A DNA stretch of 64,000 bases from an uncultured Bacilli bacterium (GCA_934162125.1 CAKPHU010000002.1:186001-250000), one strand, 5' to 3'; counted from the stretch's first letter, positions 25,376 through 33,885 are shown. A program made the numbers and translations. Notes: generated by a model not told the origin, from the sequence alone.

Positions 25376-25567
25376 GTTATTAGCACGATTTCTCTTTTGA
25401 GAATTTTTAATGCCTTCCTTCTTAGCTGCTCTTCTTCTTACTCCTGGTTTATCATAAGCTTCTCTTTTTCTACACTCTGAAGGGACACCATCTCTTGCGA
25501 CTTTTTGTTTGAACTTTCTTAAAGCTTGATCCAAATTACCTTTATTAACAGTTACTTTTGTTGCCAT
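25364..25567 (-). CDS. rpsU: Ribosomal protein S21
   Basis: 67 aa from ATG 25567, the second of two adjacent ATGs, which has 7-nt spacing to GGAGG. S21 pattern: NLDQALRKFKQKVARDGVPSECRKREAYDKPGVRRR, followed by a basic tail. It is slightly longer than Bacillus S21 (57 aa). It is a small 30S protein needed for initiation. It has its own promoter just downstream of the bacteriocin cluster. Confidence 0.94.
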   Translation of the reverse strand: MATKVTVNKGNLDQALRKFKQKVARDGVPSECRKREAYDKPGVRRRAAKKEGIKNSQKRNRANNRDY

Positions 25568-25600
25568 CATTATCCCTCCCTTCGTTTTCAACTACATTGA

Positions 25601-25629
25601 ATTATAACAAAACTTTTTTTATATTTCAA
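25601..25629 (-). promoter_or_regulatory. Sigma-A promoter of rpsU
   Basis: TTGAAA (25629-25624), 17-bp spacer, TATAAT (25606-25601). Confidence 0.8.
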
Positions 25630-25647
25630 CAAAAATTACGACATTTT

Positions 25648-25800
25648 TTACAAAAAGTACTTAAATTCCCACCAAAACCGTAATTTTTCTCCTAAAAGGA
25701 TTCCAAAATCATATAAATTATGTAAAACAAGCCCCAATATCGGAATTAAAATTACCACTAGTAAAATCTTAAATACTCTTGAATGTTTATACCATATCAT
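25648..25800 (-). CDS. Small membrane protein of bacteriocin locus, candidate immunity protein
   Basis: 50 aa, ATG overlapping the TGA of the preceding peptide gene (ATGA). A basic N-terminus (WYKHSRVFK) precedes one hydrophobic segment (about 12-26, ILLVVILIPILGLVL). An amphipathic C-terminal part (27-50) holds LYDFGILLGEKLR. The LYDxGxxxGExxR pattern (29-41) is also in bacteriocin peptide 2 (33-45). There is no double-glycine leader, so it is probably not exported by the C39 transporter. Small membrane proteins at the end of class II bacteriocin operons are often self-immunity proteins, and the shared motif suggests recognition of the same target or of the peptide itself. Inference; no homologue identified. 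Confidence 0.6.
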   Translation of the reverse strand: MIWYKHSRVFKILLVVILIPILGLVLHNLYDFGILLGEKLRFWWEFKYFL

Positions 25801-25967
25801 TTTAAAGGACATAGTTCACCATCTACTATTCTTCTAATAGCTTCGCCTACGCTACATCCTGCATCATATAACACTTTAACTAATCCTGTAAAAGCACTAA
25901 TAATTGTACCACTAATTGTTGCTCCTCCACTAATCTTTTTAAGTTTTTCCAAAGAAACTCTATCCAT
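25797..25967 (-). CDS. Double-glycine-leader bacteriocin precursor, peptide 2
   Basis: 56 aa, too short for routine calling. The leader MDRVSLEKLKKISGG (1-15) fits the GG-leader consensus (hydrophobic -12, Leu -7, Ile -4, Gly-Gly -2/-1). The predicted mature 41-mer begins ATISGTIISAFTGLV, is amphipathic and cationic near IRR, and has Cys38 and Cys53, which could be bridged. AAAGGAG lies 8 nt before the ATG. The start overlaps the end of peptide 1 (ATGGATAG) and the stop overlaps the next gene. It lies two genes below a C39-peptidase ABC transporter. Probably half of a two-peptide class II bacteriocin. Confidence 0.82.
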   Translation of the reverse strand: MDRVSLEKLKKISGGATISGTIISAFTGLVKVLYDAGCSVGEAIRRIVDGELCPLK

Positions 25968-26103
25968 TATTACACTCCTTTGGATTAGTAAAGCCTTCTA
26001 GAATCCCCGCAATGAAGACTACTATAGCCGCAATTGCTAAACCAGTCCATACGGAAAATCCTCCATTTATCTTAGCTAAAGAGTTATTATCCATTCTCTG
26101 CAT
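25960..26103 (-). CDS. Double-glycine-leader bacteriocin precursor, peptide 1
   Basis: 47 aa. The start is at 26103; a second ATG three codons later (26094) is possible but lacks a Shine-Dalgarno. The leader ends LAKINGG (Leu -7, Ile -4, GG). The predicted mature 32-mer begins FSVWTGLAIAAIVVFIAG, is strongly hydrophobic, and ends in GFTNPKECNNG, a GFxNPxxC-type tail typical of several class II bacteriocins. The ATG is 1 nt after the TAG of the accessory gene, so translation is coupled. Next to an export/processing transporter and peptide 2, it is most likely an antimicrobial or signalling peptide. Confidence 0.82.
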   Translation of the reverse strand: MQRMDNNSLAKINGGFSVWTGLAIAAIVVFIAGILEGFTNPKECNNG

Positions 26104-26104
26104 A

Positions 26105-26515
26105 CTAATCACCATCCTTTATTACTTTAAAAATTTCTCCCAAAGAAATTTGTCTATCCCTTAACACAATCTTAACACTATCACCATCCTTCTTATTTTT
26201 AAGACTACAATTAATTAAAAGATCATGATAATTACTATCCTCTTCTTTTAATACATTCTTAATAACTTTACTACTCTTCACTTTAATTCTCTTATTGTCC
26301 ACATAAATATAATTACCATTTTTATTATAAATAGTAACATCTCTATCATTAACTATAGCTTCAATAAGTCCCTCATGCTGTACTACTCCATAAATAACAT
26401 AATAACTATTAATCTTATAAAATATTGTATATCCTAAAAGAATCAGTCCTAAAATCAAAAATATCAATATAAAAAAGTTTAATCCATAACTCTTCTCATA
26501 ATTTGTTAACCTCAA
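26105..26515 (-). CDS. Membrane-anchored accessory protein of bacteriocin exporter
   Basis: 136 aa. One N-terminal TM (about 12-33, LNFFILIFLILGLILLGYTI) is followed by an outer beta-rich domain (about 34-136: VIYGVVQHEGLIEAIVND, GNYIYVDNKRIKVKSS, GDSVKIVLRDRQISLGEIF). This looks like a very short HlyD/ComB-type membrane fusion protein lacking the long helical hairpin. The call comes from layout and place, not from a clear family signature. Its 5' end overlaps the transporter gene by 20 nt and its stop is 1 nt from peptide 1. Confidence 0.6.
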   Translation of the reverse strand: MRLTNYEKSYGLNFFILIFLILGLILLGYTIFYKINSYYVIYGVVQHEGLIEAIVNDRDVTIYNKNGNYIYVDNKRIKVKSSKVIKNVLKEEDSNYHDLLINCSLKNKKDGDSVKIVLRDRQISLGEIFKVIKDGD

Positions 26516-28580
26516 AAACTCTTCCTTTCTCTAACTTTAAAATCTTATCAAATAATTTTTGTTGATTAAATCTATGACTAATCACAATAATAGTCTTATC
26601 TTCTAAATAAGCAAAAATATCTTTGAGAATCTTACTCGTTTTATAACTATCAATCTGACTAAAAGCCTCATCAAAAATATAAATAGTACTATCTCTAACT
26701 AAAGATCTAGCCAGAATTATTCTTTGTCTTTCTCCATTACTAAAATTACTACCATTGTCTTCTACCAGCCTTTGATACTGCATTTCTTCATCAACTAATT
26801 CATTAACTCTTGTAATCTGTACTATCTTTTGAAACTCTTCTTCACTAACTTCTCTATTTAAAACAATATTATTATATAAACTATCTCGAAACAAAGTATC
26901 TAGATTACTCACATAAGTAATGTTTCTCCTAATAACATCTAAATGTATATGGTTAATATCAATATCACTAATCTTCACAAAACCAAAAGGGACTTCAAAA
27001 TATCTCATCAGTATCTTCATTAAAGTACTCTTACCACTACCAGAGTCCCCCACTAATAAAACTTTTTCTCCTGGCTTTATCAAAAAACTAACTTTATCAA
27101 ATAAAACTTTATCAATAGTCTGATAATCTAAATTTCTAAATTCTATTTTTCCTTCAAATTTATTAAGTAAATAATAATAACTTCCACTAAACTTTTCGGA
27201 AGATATCATAAATAAATCCTCTATTCTTTCCTTTGCCAATTTATAGTTCTGAAAATTATAACTAATATTTAATAAACTAAGAACCGAATTATAAAAATAC
27301 CCAAAAAGGCTCTGATAAATAATTAAACTAGCTAAATTAAATTTATTTAAAATAACCAAATAAGAACCATATCCCAAAATAATTGTATTAAGGAGATGTG
27401 AAAAAGTACTTCTAAATAAATTAAATATTTCTTCTATTCTTAAATACACATAAGACTTTTCTAATAACTTCTCATACTTAATTTTAAAATTATCAATAAT
27501 CTTCTTTTCTAAATGACTACCTTTAATTGTCTCAATATTAGTAAAAGACTCAATTAAATATGCACTAACCATATCATTATTTCGATTTAAAGATTTCATT
27601 TTTTTCTTGCGAAAACCATTAAATAAAGCCTGTTCCATAATTAGAATAATTAAAAATAAAAATACTACTATTGTTAAATTCTTATTACTTTTAAACATCA
27701 AATAAGAGAAAACACCTACACTAATCACATCAATTATCCCGCTAGAAAACACTTGTGAAAGAAAAGACTTAATCACATTTAAATCTTTAATTCTTGAGAT
27801 AACTTCACCAGTCGTTCTATTTCTATAATATAAATATGGAAGTAAGAGAATTTGCCTATATATTTTATTTGTTAAGTTAACATCAATTTGAAAAGTCCAT
27901 TTACTAAGCAAAAGATTTCTTAAAGTAAAAGCACTTTCTCTAAATAAATATAAAACAGCTAAGTAAATACTAATGATTAGAATTTGTTTAGTTAAACTGT
28001 ATTCTATTCCTAACTCTAACAAATATTTAAAATGAAAAGCCGTCAAAATTTGTAATAAGAAATAAATAGCAGTTAAAAAAACACTCATTATAATTAATGC
28101 TTTCTTCCTTATAAATAACTCTTTTGTAGCTTTTCTAATAATATTCTTACTCTTCATAACAGCAAGTCTCTTAACAGGATGTAGAAATATATAATTACCA
28201 CTTTCAATTAATTTAAATTCCGCTAAAGATAAAATTCTCTTTCCTTTAGCTGGATCCATAATCACCACCTTACCATTTTCTAAATTAATGGAATATATAA
28301 CTACAAAGTGTTTATAGCTTTTATTCATAATGACATGAGCAAGACAAGGTAAGTTATTATCTTTTATTTTTGACAAGTCTCCCTTCATGCCTTCTGCTTT
28401 AAATCCTACTTCTTCTGCTGCCATTATTAGTCCAAGTGCTGTCACACCATTTCTATTTGTGCCACTAAGTTCTCGCAAATACTCCTTAGATACATCTCCC
28501 CCATAATATCTAATGACAGATAATAAAGAACAAATGCCACAATCTTTCACACCATCTTGTAAGACTATCTTCATAAGCAT
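26496..28580 (-). CDS. Peptidase C39-containing bacteriocin ABC transporter (PCAT)
   Basis: 694 aa in three parts. The N-terminal C39 peptidase (1 to about 130) has Gln8, Cys14 (QDGVKDCGICS), His91 (YKHFVVIYS) and Asp109 (VIMDPAKG). Six TM helices span about 150-440. The C-terminal nucleotide-binding domain has Walker A GDSGSGKST, signature FSNGERQR (the usual LSGGQ is altered), Walker B IYIFDEA and H-loop SHRF. Such proteins cut after the GG of leader peptides and export the mature peptide. Two GG peptides lie just downstream, which fits fully. ATG 28580 or 28574 could be the start; the second has better spacing to GAGAG. Confidence 0.95.
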   Translation of the reverse strand: MLMKIVLQDGVKDCGICSLLSVIRYYGGDVSKEYLRELSGTNRNGVTALGLIMAAEEVGFKAEGMKGDLSKIKDNNLPCLAHVIMNKSYKHFVVIYSINLENGKVVIMDPAKGKRILSLAEFKLIESGNYIFLHPVKRLAVMKSKNIIRKATKELFIRKKALIIMSVFLTAIYFLLQILTAFHFKYLLELGIEYSLTKQILIISIYLAVLYLFRESAFTLRNLLLSKWTFQIDVNLTNKIYRQILLLPYLYYRNRTTGEVISRIKDLNVIKSFLSQVFSSGIIDVISVGVFSYLMFKSNKNLTIVVFLFLIILIMEQALFNGFRKKKMKSLNRNNDMVSAYLIESFTNIETIKGSHLEKKIIDNFKIKYEKLLEKSYVYLRIEEIFNLFRSTFSHLLNTIILGYGSYLVILNKFNLASLIIYQSLFGYFYNSVLSLLNISYNFQNYKLAKERIEDLFMISSEKFSGSYYYLLNKFEGKIEFRNLDYQTIDKVLFDKVSFLIKPGEKVLLVGDSGSGKSTLMKILMRYFEVPFGFVKISDIDINHIHLDVIRRNITYVSNLDTLFRDSLYNNIVLNREVSEEEFQKIVQITRVNELVDEEMQYQRLVEDNGSNFSNGERQRIILARSLVRDSTIYIFDEAFSQIDSYKTSKILKDIFAYLEDKTIIVISHRFNQQKLFDKILKLEKGRVFEVNKL

Positions 28581-28626
28581 CTCTCACTTCCATATTTATT
28601 ATTTAGCAAGAAAACGCTTAATCCCA

Positions 28627-28733
28627 CAAAAAAAGAAGCAATTTCTGCTTCTTTTAAATACCCAAGGCGAACTTAGAACTATGTATCAAAAAAATATTAG
28701 TTGTTGAGAGTAAATATTTTTCTTTCTAAGTTC
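28627..28733 (-). ncRNA. Structured leader RNA with terminator before the bacteriocin transporter
   Basis: Between the promoter and the transporter gene lies a self-contained RNA. P1 is a 10-bp perfect stem GAACTTAGAA/TTCTAAGTTC (28733-28724 with 28678-28669). Inside it P2 is a 9-bp stem AAAAATATT/AATATTTTT (28721-28713 with 28698-28690) with a 14-nt loop. An 8-bp terminator hairpin AAGAAGCA/TGCTTCTT (28653-28633) and seven Ts follow. It is either an attenuating leader (riboswitch-like) for the bacteriocin operon or an independent small RNA of about 100 nt. I do not recognise a known riboswitch. Confidence 0.6.
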
Positions 28734-28739
28734 AAATAC

Positions 28740-28768
28740 ATTATAACACACTTTTTATTTGTAAACAA
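28740..28768 (-). promoter_or_regulatory. Sigma-A promoter of bacteriocin operon/leader
   Basis: TTGTTT (28768-28763), 17-bp spacer, TATAAT (28745-28740). Confidence 0.72.
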
Positions 28769-28779
28769 GTAATTTACTA

Positions 28780-28814
28780 AAAAATATAAAAAAGAGTAAT
28801 TATAAAAATTACTC
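28780..28814 (-). terminator. Rho-independent terminator of sialidase-like gene
   Basis: GAGTAATT-TTTAT-AATTACTC (28814-28794) followed by TTTTTTATATTTTTT. The rest of the 28581-28848 gap is the promoter and structured leader. Confidence 0.85.
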
Positions 28815-28848
28815 CTCAAAGCCATTAAAATTATATTATCGATAATTC

Positions 28849-31800
28849 TTATTCCATCACATTAGACTTCTTACGATTTTTTCTACACATAAAGATTATA
28901 AAAGCTAATAACAATGCATCTACGATAGAAGCTATTATAATAATCAAATTATCATTTGCACCTTCAGTATTTGGCACTGTATTTTCAGTCTTGGTAATTA
29001 TTATATCTGTATTTACTATTCCATCACTATATTCTAATTCTAATTTATGAGTACCTATTTCCAATGTATTTAAATAACTAGATTTTAATGTCAAAATAGT
29101 ACTTCCATTCTTTAATTCATAATTTGAAGAGTTAACCTCAATACCATCTAACTTTACTTTTATTAACTTTTCTAGTTCACCATCAGCTTTAATCACAATA
29201 TCTTTGCTTGAGTCAACTTCATAAGTTTGATTATTGCCACTTAAGATTGTGTATTTAACTCCAGCATCTTTCCATATAATTTTTACTACTGTATCATTAT
29301 TAAAAGCATAAGTATCTTCAATCCATCTCTCATTATTAACCATAATATAATCAAATCTCATATCAGTTGGTGGAGTTATTAATAAAGCAATCTTACTTTC
29401 TATATCACTTTTCTTTAATGAAGACCCCTTATCAATCACAATTGTTTCAAAACCATTATTTTTTCCACCATTAGTATCTATTGTTATTTTTACTTGTTCA
29501 ATAAATTTTGCATAAATACTTATATTTTGTTTAATCGTTGTATTAAAGTCAAACTTTGTTTTGAATGTTTCATCTGTATACCAATCATCAAATCTGTAAT
29601 TATCCTTTGTAGGATTAGGGGCTGGTCTTGATATCTTTTCTCCTGAACTCACATAACCAGAATACAATTCTTTTCCTTCAGACATAAATGTAACTTTATA
29701 TGAAGCTGCTGGTGACAATATTTTCCATTCTATCTTTATTGGATTAGTTGTACCATCAGACCATACATAGTTAGTAGTTGAAGATAAAGTACATATTTGA
29801 GTATAAGATTTTACTTTAGTTCCTTTTAAATCCCCACTACCCTTACTTCCTTCTGGACACTGGATACCACTATCTTGTTCACTACCATTATAGATTCTGT
29901 CTCCAATTTTTGTTGGAATTATTAACTTTTTCTTATTTATAGTAAGTTTTACACAACTACTGCTGGCTTGCTTTGTATTTAGAGTTTCATTAGAAATTGC
30001 TTTAACATAATAAGTTCCGGCATTTACTGGTGCTTCACCACTATTTTTAGCACCTGTTTTGGTAGTTGTCTCCACCGTACATTTATCATTAGTATAATAT
30101 TTGTAAATTAACACTACTCCATTTACATTTACACTTGCCTGATTTGCTTCCATTGCACTTCCCGAATATGTCCCGGTTTTAGCAGTCAATGTAATTTTAG
30201 GAGTTGCCTGGACTATCTTCCATTTAATTTGTTTATTACCAGAAGATCCATCTGACCATACATACCTGCTAGTATCATTTAATTTCAAAGTTACAATATA
30301 CTCTCCAGCATTTTGTGCACTTACCGTACTACTAGAACTAACTATACTTACATTAGCTGGTACAGCAATTCCATGATCCTGCATATTACCTGTATAAGTT
30401 TTATTTGTTGGATTATCTGGTATTTTAACCTTCTCTTTTGGATCAACTAATTTTAGTTTAATCCATTTTGATATACTACTATTTTCGTCAAGTCCACCAA
30501 AATAATCTTTAGTTTGATTGCTTGTATCAGTTGTATCATTATTTTGAAGCATTGCAAATAATTTCAATTCTTTTGCTGTCAAATTAAAATTATTCTTAGG
30601 AATTGTAATAACAGCTTTAATTCCTCTTGCATTAACATCCGTAGCTGTGAAATTTTGTGAGATATTTACTTTTATTAGATTACTATTCTTAATATCAGTC
30701 TCTGTACCATTTTTAACTAATTTTACTGTTGCTAAACCACTTGGATTAATTCCAACACGCAAATAATCATATGTCGTACCATTGTATTTTAAATTTGCCG
30801 CATTAACCTTAATTTCCACATAATCCTGACCAGCAACACTATTTTGATCTAGCCAATCAATATAAAAATAAATATTATTTAAATCATAATTTGATCTTAT
30901 TGACATTTGAGCTTGTGATGCACTACCTATAAACAAAGCATCATCATTAGTATTTGACAAGACTTCATTTTTTATCTCTAATGTATGATTCAAATACAAA
31001 TTATGTATTCCAATATGATCTCTTTTCTTATTAGGATAATATGATGCAGTAAGTAATGCAAAACTATGTGTTGAAGTTGTCGCAATTGAACCAAATTGAG
31101 ACCATCTTCCTGCTTCTTTCATCACATTTGGTTCCGACTTATCAAAATTTCCATTTGAATCTCCAATCATTATAGTTGGATAGTCTCCATTAGAATAATA
31201 TAAAATCGTTTCACCTGATGGCATTTGAATAATATATGGTGCTGATCCTGACACAAAATTATTTTTTCTAGTAATTGGGCCAGTTTCTGTTAAACCCAAA
31301 CCAACATTATCGTATACTTTTGCTTCACCATCAAAGTTAGTGTTTGCCTGATGTTGACTATTAATATCCATCCAATACTTCTGTTTACTAACACCATTAA
31401 CCCTAACATTAGTTGCATTTGAATACGCTAATGAAATTTTATTCTTTAATGTAACTGATTCTGTATTTTTAACATTACCAGTAGTACATTGTCCAGAACA
31501 ATTTTCATCACATTTTGAAGCGGAATCACAAATTGAAGGATTGTCTTTACAATTAGTGCTTATTGTAAAAGATTCAACAGCCATAACCATTTTCTTCTTA
31601 TTATTAAGTTCTACTCCAACTGGCATTTGATCAGTCATTTTAATAATTTTATTATTATAACTTATTCCCTTATGACATTGACAATTTGTTTTTAGATTTG
31701 TAAAATCAACTATTTCAGTTGTATTTTGCCAAACAACTGGCTGTTGAATAATTACATATGGTGAATAAGAATTTCTCTCACTAGAATTATATCTTTTATT

Positions 31801-32694
31801 AGTTCCAACTATATGTGGAGTAAAGCTATTAGCATTATCAAGAGAAGATATCATTCCTACTCCTGATGAATTAAAATGGGGACCATTAACAGCTATATAA
31901 TTTTTATATTTTTCTGCAAGGCTAACTCCATTTATATACTCAACAGGCGCAATACACGTAAAATATACTTGTATCTCACCAGTTGACAATTGAGCAATTG
32001 ATGGTTCCCAAACATAGCCTGAATAAATTTGTTTTTCAGTAGACCATGTCTTACCGCCATCAGAACTTATTTTCATATATATTCCAATTTTATTAAAAAC
32101 TTCTGGAGTATAAACCCAAACACTTTTTGGTACTTTTGCCACAACATTCATAATTCTGCCATCTCGTAAAACGATTGAATCAGAACTTGAATAATTATAT
32201 TTTACAGAATTTTCTGTATATGATTCGTATAATTTCTTTGGTGTTTCCCAATTTTTTAAATCATTACTTCTAGTATAATAAACATTTATTCCATTAGCAC
32301 TACTTGTATCAATATTTTGAAAAGTTAATAAATACTTATACTCACCATTGGCTATATACTTAAGTCTAGGATAATTCATTAATTCTAAATCACTATTATT
32401 TTGATCCAAATTACTTTTATATAGCATTATTGTTTCCCTAAGATTACCTTCAAATGAACTAACAACAGTATTACTACTTACTATATCATCCTTATTCGAA
32501 TCTAAAGACTTTTGTGTTTTATTTAAATTAGATATTTTTTCAATAGGCTGTTTCAAGAAAGTATTATTTGCAAAATCACTCATATCTTTATAATCATAAT
32601 CAATTGAATAACTTGTCTTTAAGTTTAAAATAACCGCAAAAATAATCACTGCCAACAGCAAAAAAAGATTTCTCTTATTTAATAATTTTTTCAT
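28849..32694 (-). CDS. Cell-surface sialidase-like protein with repeat domains
   Basis: 1281 aa from ATG 32694 (GGTGAG 4 nt upstream); an upstream TTG frame exists but lacks an RBS. A signal peptide (about 1-30) is followed by a BNR/sialidase-type propeller (about 55-560) with an Asp-box (SSDGGKTWS), an RLKYIANGEYKYLLTF strand and a Cys-rich insert. A jelly-roll, carbohydrate-binding-like segment (about 590-740) comes next, then MBG-like repeats with YVWSDG and INKKKLIIP (about 760-1000), one InlB/Listeria-Bacteroides repeat (VTFMSEGKELYSGYVSSGEK, then WYTDETFKTKFDF), an outer domain and a C-terminal TM with a basic tail (no LPxTG). Likely acts on host or dietary glycans; the catalytic Arg triad was not verified. 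Confidence 0.75.
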   Translation of the reverse strand: MKKLLNKRNLFLLLAVIIFAVILNLKTSYSIDYDYKDMSDFANNTFLKQPIEKISNLNKTQKSLDSNKDDIVSSNTVVSSFEGNLRETIMLYKSNLDQNNSDLELMNYPRLKYIANGEYKYLLTFQNIDTSSANGINVYYTRSNDLKNWETPKKLYESYTENSVKYNYSSSDSIVLRDGRIMNVVAKVPKSVWVYTPEVFNKIGIYMKISSDGGKTWSTEKQIYSGYVWEPSIAQLSTGEIQVYFTCIAPVEYINGVSLAEKYKNYIAVNGPHFNSSGVGMISSLDNANSFTPHIVGTNKRYNSSERNSYSPYVIIQQPVVWQNTTEIVDFTNLKTNCQCHKGISYNNKIIKMTDQMPVGVELNNKKKMVMAVESFTISTNCKDNPSICDSASKCDENCSGQCTTGNVKNTESVTLKNKISLAYSNATNVRVNGVSKQKYWMDINSQHQANTNFDGEAKVYDNVGLGLTETGPITRKNNFVSGSAPYIIQMPSGETILYYSNGDYPTIMIGDSNGNFDKSEPNVMKEAGRWSQFGSIATTSTHSFALLTASYYPNKKRDHIGIHNLYLNHTLEIKNEVLSNTNDDALFIGSASQAQMSIRSNYDLNNIYFYIDWLDQNSVAGQDYVEIKVNAANLKYNGTTYDYLRVGINPSGLATVKLVKNGTETDIKNSNLIKVNISQNFTATDVNARGIKAVITIPKNNFNLTAKELKLFAMLQNNDTTDTSNQTKDYFGGLDENSSISKWIKLKLVDPKEKVKIPDNPTNKTYTGNMQDHGIAVPANVSIVSSSSTVSAQNAGEYIVTLKLNDTSRYVWSDGSSGNKQIKWKIVQATPKITLTAKTGTYSGSAMEANQASVNVNGVVLIYKYYTNDKCTVETTTKTGAKNSGEAPVNAGTYYVKAISNETLNTKQASSSCVKLTINKKKLIIPTKIGDRIYNGSEQDSGIQCPEGSKGSGDLKGTKVKSYTQICTLSSTTNYVWSDGTTNPIKIEWKILSPAASYKVTFMSEGKELYSGYVSSGEKISRPAPNPTKDNYRFDDWYTDETFKTKFDFNTTIKQNISIYAKFIEQVKITIDTNGGKNNGFETIVIDKGSSLKKSDIESKIALLITPPTDMRFDYIMVNNERWIEDTYAFNNDTVVKIIWKDAGVKYTILSGNNQTYEVDSSKDIVIKADGELEKLIKVKLDGIEVNSSNYELKNGSTILTLKSSYLNTLEIGTHKLELEYSDGIVNTDIIITKTENTVPNTEGANDNLIIIIASIVDALLLAFIIFMCRKNRKKSNVME

Positions 32695-32749
32695 ATTTCT
32701 CACCAACAACTTATTAAAGTAATTTGCACATTTTTTCAATCACTATTTA

Positions 32750-33640
32750 CTAAAAAATTAAATTTCCTTCTTTCATAACCTCTGGGTACCAGTCAGCATG
32801 ATCAAAAGAATATGTAACCATTTCTGTTTGATCTAACCCATTATAATAGAAATTACTATCTTTATTTTGAATAGATGCTGCCACAGTAGAATCAAAATTA
32901 TAATAATTTCCATCATAATAAACAATATTCCAAGCATGATCTTCTCCACTATTACCAGTAACAATATAAGACTTTATACCAATATTCTGAAAAATAACTT
33001 GACTAGCTTTTGCATAAGCTGCACAAACTGCACTATCACCAAAAAAGACACTATAAATAGACTGGTTCTTTGAAGAATATGTAAACACTTTATCATACTT
33101 ACTATTAGAACTAATCCAATAATAAACATACTGAATCTTATCTAAATCACTCATATTCTTAGTATTATTTTTAATTATATCAATTTCTCTTTCAATCTTT
33201 CTTTCCCCAATAAAATCAAAAAATCTAGCTGGCAATGCATACACAAAACTAACCTTTACTTTTTTATCCGTAAACATCATAAAAAACGTTGAGAAACTTA
33301 AAAGTTCTGGATGATCTACAAAAATAGCATCATATACATTTTGCATAATACCTGTACATTCATCATTATCACTACAACTATAAGAAGATAAATCAATCTC
33401 AATTGATCCTTTATGTTCTTTTATAGCTTTCACAAGACTATCATAAGTTTTCTTTTCATCATTTGATAAATAATTATTATAAATTCTACCATCAGACATA
33501 TAAATATCATTAACATAGAACTTACTATTCTTGTCAATCAATTCATTTCTACTTACTGGCCTAAAAAAGTTCCAATAAATAACTACCACACAAATTATAA
33601 ATAGTATTGTTAAAAAAACATGATTCTTTATAAAATTCAT
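32750..33640 (-). CDS. Exported transglutaminase-like protein
   Basis: 296 aa. One N-terminal TM or uncleaved signal (about 6-25) is followed by a roughly 150-aa N-domain with a Cys pair (SYSCSDNDECTG) and a transglutaminase core: Cys206 (GDSAVCAAYAKA), His235 (GEDHAWNIV) and Asp250 (YYNFDST). All three catalytic positions are present. It is anchored outside the membrane and could modify surface proteins or peptidoglycan peptides. It lies 55 nt before the sialidase-like gene and is probably co-transcribed with it. Confidence 0.8.
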   Translation of the reverse strand: MNFIKNHVFLTILFIICVVVIYWNFFRPVSRNELIDKNSKFYVNDIYMSDGRIYNNYLSNDEKKTYDSLVKAIKEHKGSIEIDLSSYSCSDNDECTGIMQNVYDAIFVDHPELLSFSTFFMMFTDKKVKVSFVYALPARFFDFIGERKIEREIDIIKNNTKNMSDLDKIQYVYYWISSNSKYDKVFTYSSKNQSIYSVFFGDSAVCAAYAKASQVIFQNIGIKSYIVTGNSGEDHAWNIVYYDGNYYNFDSTVAASIQNKDSNFYYNGLDQTEMVTYSFDHADWYPEVMKEGNLIF

Positions 33641-33680
33641 TATCTCACCCTATCCTAGAATAAGTATAACACAACTTAAA

Positions 33681-33710
33681 AACAAAAAAAAGTTCTTGAA
33701 ACAAGAACTT
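33681..33710 (-). terminator. Terminator of tRNA-Arg
   Basis: AAGTTCTTG-TTT-CAAGAACTT (33710-33690) then eight Ts, just after the tRNA 3' end. Confidence 0.88.
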
Positions 33711-33720
33711 ATTTTTTAAA

Positions 33721-33797
33721 TGGTGTCCGCGAGGCGACTCGAACGCCTGACCGATCGCTTAGAAGGCGATTGCTCTATCCAGCTGAGCTACGCAGAC
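33721..33797 (-). tRNA. tRNA-Arg (UCU)
   Basis: 77 nt including an encoded CCA. The acceptor stem is GTCTGCG/CGCGGAC with one G-U pair. Anticodon stem ATCGC/GCGAT closes the loop CTTCTAA, giving anticodon TCT for AGA codons. The D arm (TAGCTCAGCTGGATAGAGC) and T arm (TTCGAGT loop) are normal. It is the only tRNA in this part of the window, with its own promoter and terminator. Confidence 0.96.
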
Positions 33798-33817
33798 ATA
33801 ATCAACTGACAAATAGA

Positions 33818-33846
33818 ATTATACATTAAAAGTCCTTTTCTTGCAA
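33818..33846 (-). promoter_or_regulatory. Sigma-A promoter of tRNA-Arg
   Basis: TTGCAA (33846-33841), 17-bp spacer, TATAAT (33823-33818). Confidence 0.75.
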
Positions 33847-33885
33847 GAGATTTTTATATTTTTTCTAAATATCAGTTATTTATTT

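Noticed and set aside
25783..26001. Plus-strand 72-aa reading frame
   Set aside because: It is the antisense shadow of the two bacteriocin peptide genes, which have leaders, ribosome-binding sites and coupling.
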